Source: Nemertoderma westbladi (Eukaryota; Xenacoelomorpha; Nemertodermatida; Nemertodermatidae). From it: a stretch of 25,870 bases of DNA. The notes under the pieces were generated by a model that ran no database searches, was not told where the DNA came from, and worked only from the letters and a program-made list of their open reading frames with translations. Within the stretch, counting starts at the first letter, position 1, and every line of letters starts with the position of its first letter. A program made the position numbers and the translations under genes. The stretch is from NCBI GenBank assembly GCA_032718475.1, contig JAUCBJ010002926.1, positions 1 to 25,870 on the forward strand. Direction: 5' to 3'. This document shows positions 9,030 through 18,300 of this stretch, piece by piece.

Positions 9030-9750
9030 ATGAGGTACAATGCCATTGGAAATGGATGGACGTTAGTAACAAGCTCAGCAGTGAGAAACTCGGCCAATGC
9101 ATCAATTGGAGGAGTGGGAATCCCTAAACAACATCGAATCTATAAATTCCAAGGTTATGATTGCAACATTTGATGGGAATCCCAAGACAACAGTAATATG
9201 TTGCTGCAGTCCAACCAATGCCTCAGAGCCAGAACAAGCAGTCAAGTTTTATGAAGATCTGACTGGACTTACCGAAACACAATGTTAAAGTCATTGCTGG
9301 TGACCTGAATGGGCAAATTGGCCCAGAAGACATCAAGGGTTACACCTATAACACCAGTTCTAACAGAAATGGGTACTTACTTTTAGACCTAATGGAAGAA
9401 TGTGAATTGATACCAACAAATGCTTGATGCTTTTTTTGCTTGATGGACCTTTCAATACCCTAATGGAACCAAAGCACAACTGAATTACATCCTTCAACCT
9501 CGTTCAACCTAATTGGTTCGGACCACAGAATTGTGATTGCAGAGATCAGACCCAGTTTGAGAGCCAGCAAACCCAGGACAAGCAAGCAAATCAACTATGA
9601 CTGGGAGAAACTCAGAACTGACAATGCAGTAAAGGATGCTTACACAGTAGTTCAAAAGCGCTTTGAAGCACTTCAGTCAATGGATGAAGTCCAGTCCACC
9701 GATTCAATATACCAGAATATAATAAAAGCCCACAAGGAATCAGCTAAGGA
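9030..9750 (+). pseudogene. LINE endonuclease fragment (middle and end), frameshifted
   Basis: The fragment starts at ATGAGGTACAATGC (9030-9043), directly after the LINE's (TAG)n tail. It reads in successive frames: GWTLVTSSAVRNSANASIGG; FDGNPKTTVICCCSPTNA; VKVIAGDLNGQIGPEDI, which holds the GDxN motif; WTFQYPNGTKAQLNYIL; SDHRIVIAEIR, which holds the SDH motif; then a linker YDWEKLRTDNAV...YQNIIKAHKE. At least four frameshifts and a TGA at 9425 show decay. The usual QIDYI Asp is Asn here. This is the part of the endonuclease missing from the LINE at 7137. It is cut off near 9750 by gag sequence. Confidence 0.8.
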
Positions 9751-9758
9751 ATCAGACT

Positions 9759-11403
9759 CTCCGAGCAGCCAGCAGGGCACTGAAAAACATCGAAGGCGAT
9801 CGAGGTTGTATTGGGAGGCTTTCACATTCAAACCGGATATTGGACAACAACCCCGGAGATTCTGGAGATACGGAACCAGTGGTCTGCAATGAGGATGGGC
9901 GCAGCCGGGCGTCCAACATCAGTGCTAAGACCACGGCAAGTGCTGCTGCACGACTGGCACATCGCGAAGCTCGGATGATCAGTTTCCAAGTACAAGCCGA
10001 ATGGGAGTGGATCCAGAAATAACAGGTGCGCCTCATGAAGGAGCGAGGATGGAGGTACCAGGACCAAGAGCGCAGAGTCGCAGAGCAGCGAATCGCAGAG
10101 GAACGCCGAATTGAGCAAATGGTGCGAGACGATGAAGAAAAATGATTCGAAGCGCGGCTTTTGGATGAGGAAGCCAGGATGGAAAGAGGAGAAGAACTCT
10201 TGGAAAGGCTGAGAGACTTCGAAGGTGAGGTGGATCTGGAGGGTGGGAATGTGGAACCGTGTTGAGGCAGTGTGGTTACAGGCGAAAGGCTGGATGGCAG
10301 CCCTGCGCCTGTCGGCCCCACATCTTGTGGGGAAGATATTCAGCAGGTTGGGACGGAAGACTCGGGAGTCGTCCAGATATGGGCAAACAACTCGGGGGGC
10401 CTACGAACTCAATGCGGCCACCCAGTTTCTTCTTCTACGACGATACCGGTTCTAGAGGATGACTGCTAGAGATGCAGAGAACGACAGCGTGAAACGGTGG
10501 ATGCCTCAGGCACGGCTGCGTGGCAGACTGGGCGGGACGCGGCACTACATCAGGGTGACGTAGTGGATGTTCCGCTCATAACTGACGATGGCAACCCACG
10601 GCTCGATAAGAAACCTCTGATTCTACGTGGGAACCGACCGGAAGTTAATCCAACAGAAAGGGTATCAGTGACAGAGATCAAACCGAGGGAGGTGCAGGTT
10701 AGTTCTGAACTCCCTGCCTCAAACTGTGGACGTCTGGATGTCGACACGCAACCCTTCGTTCCAGGAAACCACACTCCCCATGCCTCAAAGGATCTATGGG
10801 TGGGATCGGTTAACTCCTGGATCGATGAACTTATCCCTGGGATGGAAACGGTAGTTCAGGGCGGCGAGGGGGTACAGAGTTTGGAGGTGGTGCTGATGAG
10901 ACTCGGTGATGAATGGGTGCGCCAGAGGTACGGCTGCTTCAGTTCGACGGGAACCCCATGCAGTGGCCTCAGTTTATCGAGCGGTATTACGAGCTCGTGC
11001 ACCATCGGGTGCATTTTATGGACACTCGTAGACTAGCGCTACTCCAAGGACAGCTCAACGGGACTGCCAAAGACACAGTCGCAGGGTATGGCTGCAGCGG
11101 GCGTGCCAACGTGCAAGTGCTACAAATATTGAAGTGGCAGTTCGCACACCCGTCGCTCATATCCCGAGTCTATATCAACTCGATCACTGAAGGTAAGTCC
11201 ATTCCCACGGGACAAGATTGCGTTGCACCAATGCCATACTAATATAACTCTTGTGTATTTATACACTTCGATCGATGGGAAATCTTGCGGACCTCTATTC
11301 GGTTGAGACTCTGCGACGGGTTTACCTGCGGCTGCCAGAATATCTGCAATGGAAGTGGCAACAACATTGCATGAGCATCCGGGAAGGATCATATACTGTA
11401 TAA
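9759..11403 (+). pseudogene. BEL/Pao-type LTR retrotransposon gag relic
   Basis: The first 1.1 kb keeps one frame with four stops (10020, 10143, 10263, 10467). It begins near ALKNIEGDRG and has an Ala/Glu/Arg-rich, probably coiled-coil stretch (SAKTTASAAARLAHREA; EERRIEQMVRDDEEK) and then a long polar region. Near 10905 the frame shifts into LLQFDGNPMQWPQFIERYYE and LALLQGQLNGTAKDTVAGYG, which match the DUF1759 gag domain of BEL/Pao elements (F.GdP..W..F...f, then L..L.G.A...i.g). Two more shifts (near 11215 and 11255) lead to LADLYSVETLRRVYLRLPEY and a stop at 11401. In BEL elements gag forms the particle that packages the RNA. No protease, RT, integrase or LTR is present here. It is an old truncated copy whose 5' side abuts the endonuclease fragment. 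Confidence 0.75.
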
Positions 11404-12085
11404 AAGGATCATATAAAAAAGGGCTTACTTAATGTTACGTTTAACTGGTAGGCAGGTAGGCACACTCCTACTGTTACTGTAGGCCTCCTGTGTTAAAACA
11501 TGTTTAGAAAATAATAGCTTCGAAAATTGTTTAGGCTCTACTGCTCTAAGACCTGGACCGCTGGACCTGACCATCCCACCATTAGGCTACATTAATATAT
11601 GTTTACTCTATTGAAATAGTTCTACCAGTCAGCCGCAGCCGGTGCATTTGTACAGAACTGCCGAACGCGTTCTGTACAGCATTTCAATTTGCGGCGGGAG
11701 CTGGCGCAGAAATGAAATAGGGCCTACTTAAATATGCTGCACCGGGAGCTGGTCAAAGCGAAGGAAGGGCTGGCTAGCTGGGAAGACAGGTGGCAAGCTG
11801 GCTGGAGTGTTGAGTGTGTCTCAGCTCAGTAAATCCAATGGTTGGGGTGGGTTGTCTATTGAGAACTCCGAACTGGTCATGGCATTAATTCTGCTTTCTC
11901 CAAGGCGGCATGGAGGGTGGGAGGGGTTTACACATTGATTGCGATTGATATTTGATTGGGGATTAGATTATCATTTAGTTTTTTGGTTTTGTTGTCTTAT
12001 AGACGGTCTTCTTATAGCCAGCTTGCTGGCTTTCTAGTTTCTTATTGGTTTAACTCATTCATCCGATATTGTTGTTGTTTTATCT
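11404..12085. other. Non-genic stretch with a perfect 10-bp inverted repeat
   Basis: There is no recognisable gene. TGTACAGAAC (11649-11658) and GTTCTGTACA (11669-11678) form a perfect inverted repeat with a 10-nt loop. Some of this stretch may be residual LTR-element sequence, but nothing proves it. Confidence 0.45.
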
Positions 12086-12560
12086 ATTCTGGGGCTTCGA
12101 ATAGCAAGTGAACTGAACAACTAAGCTGACTGGTTAACTAGTCTGGGACTTCGAGCAGCACGTGAACAACTAAGCTGACTGGTTAACTAGGGCTTCGAGC
12201 AGCACGTGAACAACTAAGCTGACTGGTTAACTAGTCTGGGGCTTCGAGCAGCACGTGAACAACTAAGCTGACTGGTTAACTAGTCTGGGACTTCGAGCAG
12301 CACGTGAACAACTAAGCTGACTGGTTAACTAGTCTGAGACTTCGAGCAGCACGTGAACAACTAAGCTGACTGGTTAACTAGTCTGAGACTTCGAGCAGCA
12401 CGTGAACAACTAAGCTGACTGGTTAACTAGTCTGGGACTTCGAGGAGCACGTGAACAACTAAGCTGACTGGTTAACTAGTCTGGGACTTCGAGGAGCACG
12501 TGAACAACTAAGCTAACTGGTTAACTAGTCTAGGACTTCGAGTAACACGTGAACAACTGA
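12086..12560. repeat. 49-bp tandem repeat with a CACGTG E-box per unit
   Basis: About ten direct units of 49 bp are present; one is shortened by 5 bp at 12190. Each carries three perfect palindromic hexamers in order: CACGTG, GTTAAC and ACTAGT. CACGTG is perfect in nine units, starting at 12159, 12203, 12252, 12301, 12350, 12399, 12448, 12497 and 12546. The first unit has CAAGTG instead. CACGTG is the canonical E-box of bHLH-zipper factors. Whether it is used here is unknown. Confidence 0.92.
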
Positions 12561-13021
12561 GCAAAAGATTATCCCATTCATTTAATACGCATTGCAGATC
12601 GTTCCAAAGCATCGAGTTTAAAACAATAAAAAATGAGTCTCATGAATCATGCATTGAAAACGGAGTATTTGTTTAATGGTGGTAGCTAGTGCTAGTGGTT
12701 TTGTATGTTAGCTAGTATTTATAACGAATTGTAAAGCGTGCTCGATATAAACTGTTGTTCATAAACAATGTTATGGTAGCCTTATGTAGATTAGACTTTA
12801 TCCTTTCGAGACTAAAATTGAGTGGGGAGATATCCAGACGAGATATCTGGGACGAAAAATCCGGGATGAATAGTACGGTACGAATCGTACACCCACCCCC
12901 CCCCCCCCCCCCCATCCTAGGAACCCGCTACCTCATCCCCAATAATGGAACCTGCCGCCTCACCAGTAGTAGGTTCTTGCACGGCTCGGCGACAGTTGGA
13001 CCTAACTCATGACTCATTGCT
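12561..13021. other. Non-genic stretch with an 18-base poly-C tract
   Basis: Poly-C at 12896-12913 equals the tract at 3202 in length. An 85-codon open frame crosses it but is low-complexity and has no motif. TGACTCAT near 13009 matches an AP-1 word by sequence only. Confidence 0.45.
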
Positions 13022-13262
13022 TAGGAATGTAACACCTAGGGTGTCATTGGCGCCAGACTGTCTGGCTGACACCCCCCAATTAGGTTAATTAGACCCTAAT
13101 TGACGGGTGTCATTAATTAATTAGTACATTTAATCCCTAATAGGTGTCTTACGACTCCTAATTAGGGTTTAATTGATTATCATAATTAATCAAACCGATT
13201 AGCGGTGATTAAAACACCCTCTTGGGTTCTAGAGGCCCAAGAGGGTGTCGTAAGTGACACCT
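13022..13262. repeat. Palindrome cluster built on ACACC/GGTGT
   Basis: Several dyads lie together: ACACC-TAG-GGTGT near 13030; a CCAGAC-T-GTCTGG core with outer GTGTCA/TGACAC arms near 13038-13072; and a perfect 13-bp hairpin ACACCCTCTTGGG (13214-13226) / CCCAAGAGGGTGT (13236-13248) with a 9-nt loop. GGTGTC or GACACC words recur throughout and once more near 13573. It could be a MITE-like element. I see no clear terminal repeats with a target duplication. Confidence 0.65.
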
Positions 13263-13629
13263 CTACCCTTTTATTTATTGATATATATCTATTTATTTAA
13301 ATTTAATTTTAAATTAATTAATTGGATTACTTTTACTTTATTTAATTGATTTAGAATTACCAATAAATAGTTTTATATATTACTTTCCCAATGACGTCTT
13401 TGTTGACACTGCATTGCTATATTTAGCCCTAGGGTATAGGTCCTATACTAGTAACTAATTACTCTTATCTATATCCAGACAGCTTTATCGTTGACCTTTC
13501 ACCCCCAATTAGCTTTAACGAAACAATTGATTTTTAATAATAGTTGTATCCAAACACCCCACCCCCTCTCATGACACCTCTGATTACTAATTACTCTTAC
13601 CTATATCCAGTTGTCTGCAGTTCTATTGT
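13263..13629. other. AT-rich non-genic stretch with a short direct repeat
   Basis: CTAATTACTCTTAYCTATATCCAG occurs twice in two-base-different context, at about 13455 and 13586. These are probably edges of diverged tandem units. No gene is seen. Confidence 0.45.
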
Positions 13630-13753
13630 CTGCCGCTAGAGGGCTTATTATCTGGAAATTGACATCTTCTCTAACTTTGTTATTTACAATCCGCTTAGGT
13701 TTAAACTCGGGAGGCATCTACTAAGACATAGGCTATATCTTTTACGGAGTTGT
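13630..13753 (+). repeat. Left arm of a 124-bp inverted repeat (unit of ~146-bp repeat)
   Basis: This arm pairs with 14278-14401 in inverted orientation without indels and with only about five mismatches. It begins with CTGCCGCTAGAGGGC, a CTCF-like core. A second, more diverged unit lies in the same orientation at about 13776-13920 (again GCCGCTAGAGGGCG at 13779-13792, then ATCCGCTTAGG and CATCTACTATGACATAGGC). The arm is therefore one member of a roughly 146-bp repeat family. Confidence 0.9.
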
Positions 13754-13775
13754 AGAGTAGTCTGAAGTTCCCCAG

Positions 13776-13920
13776 TCTGCCGCTAGAGGGCGAAATGTCT
13801 CAAAGTGAAAACCTGATCTCATTTGATTGTTTTTAATCCGCTTAGGCTGAAACTTGGTAGACATCTACTATGACATAGGCCATACTTTACTGAGGAGGTT
13901 GATCAGTCCGCAGTTCTCCA
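13776..13920 (+). repeat. Second diverged ~146-bp unit
   Basis: This unit shares the CTCF-like core and the ATCCGCTTAGG and ATCTACTA.GACATAGGC blocks with 13630-13753. It is much more diverged than the inverted copy is. GTCTGCTGCTAAAG at its right end looks like the start of a third, broken unit. Confidence 0.75.
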
Positions 13921-13990
13921 GTCTGCTGCTAAAGACTCGGATTTAAGACCTGAGGCACTCCTCGTTCCTCGAGTCTCGAGTTTTAGGTCT

Positions 13991-14277
13991 GAGGCACAGA
14001 CTATGTGCCTCAGTGAGGCATAGTCTGAGCCTCAGTGAGGCATAGTCTGTGCCTCAGTGAGGCATAGTCTGTGCCTCCGTGCCTCAGTGAGCCATAGTCT
14101 GTGCCTCAGTGAGGCATAGTCTGTGCCTCAGTGAGGCATAGTCTGAGCCTCAGTGAGGCATAGTCTGAGCCTCAGTGAGGCATAGTCTGTGCCTCAGTGA
14201 GGCATAGTCTGTGCCTCAGTGAGGCATAGTCTGTGCCTCAGTGAGGCATAGTCTGTGCCTCAGTGAGGCATATTCTG
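13991..14277. repeat. 22-bp minisatellite, every unit a hairpin
   Basis: About 13 units read TGAGGCATAGTCTGTGCCTCAG. TGAGGCA and TGCCTCA form a 7-bp stem around TAGTCTG. At unit junctions the same arms pair around a single G. The leftmost unit (near 13990-14010, CACAGACTATGTG) is in opposite orientation to the rest. One unit near 14075 has an extra GCCTCCGT. Confidence 0.92.
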
Positions 14278-14401
14278 ACAACTCCGTAAAAGATATAGCC
14301 TATGTCGTAGTAGATGCCAACTGAGTTTAAACCTAAGCGGATTGTAAATAACAAAGATAGAGAAGATGTCAATTTCCAGATAATAAGCCCTCTAGCGGCA
14401 G
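14278..14401 (-). repeat. Right arm of the 124-bp inverted repeat
   Basis: This is the inverted partner of 13630-13753, with its CTCF-like core at 14387-14399 on the minus strand. The two arms enclose the second repeat unit and the 22-bp minisatellite, a loop of about 524 bp. Confidence 0.9.
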
Positions 14402-14417
14402 GCTACTACAGGCTACA

Positions 14418-14495
14418 ACTCATGAGTCGAAAGTGATTATATGCGATTATATGATTATATGTGTGATTATATTTTGACATACGACTCATGAGTTA
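14418..14495. repeat. 13-bp inverted repeat around GATTATAT repeats
   Basis: AACTCATGAGTCG (14418-14430) and CGACTCATGAGTT (14482-14494) are perfect inverted copies. Each contains the palindrome ACTCATGAGT. Between them lie four GATTATAT units. The outer 20-mer GACATACGACTCATGAGTTA (14476-14495) is repeated exactly at 14743-14762. Confidence 0.8.
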
Positions 14496-14640
14496 TATCC
14501 GGCATGAGGCCTGAGATTAGTTGTTTGGGTAGCAGCAAGCCAGAAAATATTGTAAAGCAATTTATGGTGTTCCATTAAATGTTAGGCGCATCTTATATTT
14601 ATTAAGAAAAGACTTATGACTTACCAGTAGAGCACGGAGG
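14496..14640. other. Spacer with second TTACCAGT motif
   Basis: TGACTTACCAGTAGAGCACGG at 14617-14637 is a variant of the motif at 341-360 and abuts the palindrome at 14641. No gene is seen. Confidence 0.5.
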
Positions 14641-14680
14641 CATGGAATACTAAATATACATGTATATTTAGTATTCCATG
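14641..14680. repeat. Perfect 40-bp palindrome, no spacer
   Basis: The left half CATGGAATACTAAATATACA is followed directly by its exact reverse complement. There is no loop and no mismatch over 40 bp. It lies between two variants of the TTACCAGT motif (14617-14637 and 14755-14776). Confidence 0.97.
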
Positions 14681-14776
14681 ACGGGAGATATATGTCTACT
14701 TTTGACATCGATGGACTCAGACAAAATCTGAAAGCGACTTATGACATACGACTCATGAGTTACCAGTGGGGCGCGC

Positions 14777-15388
14777 GCGGGCCTACGTTATCTTAAATAT
14801 CATCGAAATATAAAACTAATAAAGACCTACTACCCTATGTAATGCAGCTTTGGTAAATTAATGCCATTTTTATTGGGAAGGAATACTCCACATGATTGGG
14901 GTGTTGGAACAGTAAAATAAGTATCAAATTTATAAGACTGTAAATTATGGGAATGTTAGTGAAACACTCTTAGACTGTAACACAGTCGATGTTGATTTAC
15001 TTAGAAATAAACAATACCAAGAGAAATGAGTGAGTTTATTCGATATTATAGAAGTTGGTACAAATGAAGCTGATGGAGATGAATCAGATTTAGAGGATCA
15101 AGTATTCGATTCTGGTGAACGAACAATGAACAAACAACATTAATAACAAATTGAAATGGTTAATCTTAAATTTTGATTTATAGGTGTTTTTATTTCAAAC
15201 GCTGTAATAAAGTTTATATTTTTCAATTTGTTGTTTGCAATATTTAATTTTAGAAATATTTCTAAACAAGTTTAAAAAATTTAGAAATCACTATTTTTAT
15301 TTATAAATTTCACTAACATATTTAGGAAAAAAAATCGTAGAGGTCTACGGAGTACAAATTTAGTACAAATTTAATTACTGAATGGCAT
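14777..15388. other. AT-rich non-genic stretch left of the satellite
   Basis: A 33-codon acidic open stretch (15042-15143, EADGDESDLEDQ) ends at TAA. It has the flavour of an acidic transposase N-terminus but is too short to call. TACAAATTTAGTA at 15353-15365 nearly repeats on the other side of the satellite. Confidence 0.4.
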
Positions 15389-18300
15389 AAGTGGCGAGAT
15401 AAACTGCTTCGGATCTAGTACTATCTTTACCACACAAGCGGCGAGATAAACTCCTTCGGATCTAGTACTATCTTTACCAAGTGGCGAGATAAACTGCTTC
15501 GGATCTAGTACTATCTTTACCACACAAGCGGCGAGATAAACTCCTTCGGATCTAGTACTATCTTTACCAAGCGGCGAGATAAACTGCTTCGGATCTAGTA
15601 CTATCTTTACCAAGCGGCGAGATAAACTGCTTCGGATCTAGTACTATCTTTACCAAGTGGCGAGATAAACTGCTTCGGATCTAGTACTATCTTTACCAAG
15701 CGGCGAGATAAACTGCTTCGGATCTAGTACTATCTTTACCACACAAGCGGCGAGATAAACTCCTTCGGATCTAGTACTATCTTTACCACACAAGCGGCGA
15801 GATAAACTCCTTCGGATCTAGTACTATCTTTACCAAGCGGCGAGATAAACTGCTTCGGATCTAGTACTATCTTTATCAAGCGGCGAGATAAACTGCTTCG
15901 GATCTAGTACTATCTTTACCGAGCGGCGAGATAAACTCCTTCGGATCTAGTACTATCTTTACCGAGCGGCGAGATAAACTGCTTCGGATCTAGTACTATC
16001 TTTACCAAGCGGCGAGATAAACTGCTTCGGTTCTAGTACTATCTTTACCGAGCGGCGAGATAAACTGCTTCGGATCTAGTACTATCTTTACCACACAAGC
16101 GGCGAGATAAACTCCTTCGGATCTAGTACTATCTTTACCAAGCGGCGAGATAAACTGCTTCGGATCTAGTACTATCTTTACCAAGCGGCGAGATAAACTG
16201 CTTCGGATCTAGTACTATCTTTACCAAGTGGCGAGATAAACTGCTTCGGATCTAGTACTATCTTTACCAAGTGGCGAGATAAACTGCTTCGGATCTAGTA
16301 CTATCTTTACCAAGTGGCGAGATAAACTGCTTCGGATCTAGTACTATCTTTACCAAGCGGCGAGATAAACTGCTTCGGATCTAGTACTATCTTTACCACA
16401 CAAGCGGCGAGATAAACTCCTTCGGATCTAGTACTATCTTTACCACACAAGCGGCGAGATAAACTCCTTCGGATCTAGTACTATCTTTACCAAGCGGCGA
16501 GATAAACTGCTTCGGATCTAGTACTATCTTTACCAAGTGGCGAGATAAACTGCTTCGGATCTAGTACTATCTTTACCAAGCGGCGAGATAAACTGCTTCG
16601 GATCTAGTAATATCTTTACCACACAAGCGGCGAGATAAACTCCTTCGGATCTAGTACTATCTTTACCAAGCGGCGAGATAAACTGCTTCGGATCTAGTAC
16701 TATCTTTACCAAGCGGCGAGATAAACTGCTTCGGATCTAGTACTATCTTTACCAAGCGGCGAGATAAACTGCTTCGGATCTAGTACTATCTTTACCGAGC
16801 GGCGAGATAAACTCCTTCGGATCTAGTACTATCTTTACCGAGCGGCGAGATAAACTGCTTCGGATCTAGTACTATCTTTACCAAGCGGCGAGATAAACAG
16901 CTTCGGATCTAGTACTATCTTTACCAAGCGGCGAGATAAACTCCTTCGGATCTAGTACTATCTTTACCAAGCGGCGAGATAAACTGCTTCGGATCTAGTA
17001 CTATCTTTACCAAGCGGCGAGATAAACTGCTTCGGATCTAGTACTATCTTTACCAAGCGGCGAGATAAACTGCTTCGGATCTAGTACTATCTTTACCAAG
17101 CGGCGAGATAAACTGCTTCGGATCCAGTACTATCTTTACCAAGCGGCGAGATAAACTGCTTCGGATCTAGTACTATCTTTACCAAGCGGAGAGATAAAAT
17201 CCTTCGGATCTAGTACTATCTTTACCATGCGGCGAGATAAACTGCTTCGGATCTAGTACTATCTTTACCAAGCGGCGAGATAAACTGCTTCGGATCTAGT
17301 ACTATCTTTACCAAGCGGCGAGATAAACTGCTTCGGATCTAGTACTATCTTTACCAAGCGGCGAGATAAACTGCTTCGGATCTAGTACTATCTTTACCAA
17401 GCGGCGAGATAAACTCCTTCGGATCTAGTACTATCTTTACCAAGCGGCGAGATAAACTGCTTCGGATCTAGTACTATCTTTACCAAGCGGCGAGATAAAC
17501 TGCTTTGGATCTACTACTATCTTTACCAAGTGGCGAGATAAACTGCTTCGGATCTAGTACTATCTATACCAAGCGGTGAGATAAACTGCTTCGGATCTAG
17601 TACTATCTTTACCAAGCGGCGAGATAAACTGCTTCGGATCTAGTACTATCTTTACCAAGCGGCGAGATAAACTGCTTCGGATCTAGTACTATCTTTACCA
17701 AGTGGCGAGATAAACTGGTTCGGATCTAGTACTATTTACCAAGCGGCGAGATAAACTCCTTCGGATCTAGTACTATCTTTACCAAGCGGCGAGATAAACT
17801 GCTTCGGATCTAGTACTATCTTTACCAAGCGGCGAGATAAACTGCTTCGGATCTAGTACTATCTTTACCAAGCGGCGAGATAAACTCCTTCGGATCTAGT
17901 ACTATCTTTACCAAGCGGCGAGATAAACTGCTTCGGATCTAGTACTATCTTTACCAAGCGGCGAGATAAACTGCTTCGGATCTAGTACTATCTTTACCAA
18001 GCGGCGAGATAAACTGCTTCGGATCTAGTACTATCTTTACCAAGCGGCGAGATAAACTGCTTCGGATCTAGTACTATCTTTACCAAGCGGCGAGATAAAC
18101 TGCTTCGGATCTAGTACTATCTTTACCAAGCGGCGAGATAAACTGCTTCGGATCTAGTACTATCTTTACCAAGCGGCGAGATAAACTGCTTCGGATCTAG
18201 TACTATCTTTACCAAGCGGCGAGATAAACTGCTTCGGATCCAGTACTATCTTTACCAAGCGGCGAGATAAACTGCTTCGGATCTAGTACTATCTTTACCA

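Noticed and set aside
11187-11275. Intron in the gag sequence (GTAAGT donor, TACTAAT branch)
   Set aside because: Gag-like coding continues through the supposed intron in shifted frames.
15042-15143. Acidic peptide EADGDESDLEDQVFDSGE resembling a transposase N-terminus
   Set aside because: Only about 33 codons, with no catalytic domain following; too little to name a piggyBac or other relic.
15371-16712. 60-80-codon minus-strand frames (VKIVLDPKQFISPLGKDSTR)
   Set aside because: They arise where 43- and 47-bp satellite units restore frame. They are not conserved along the array.
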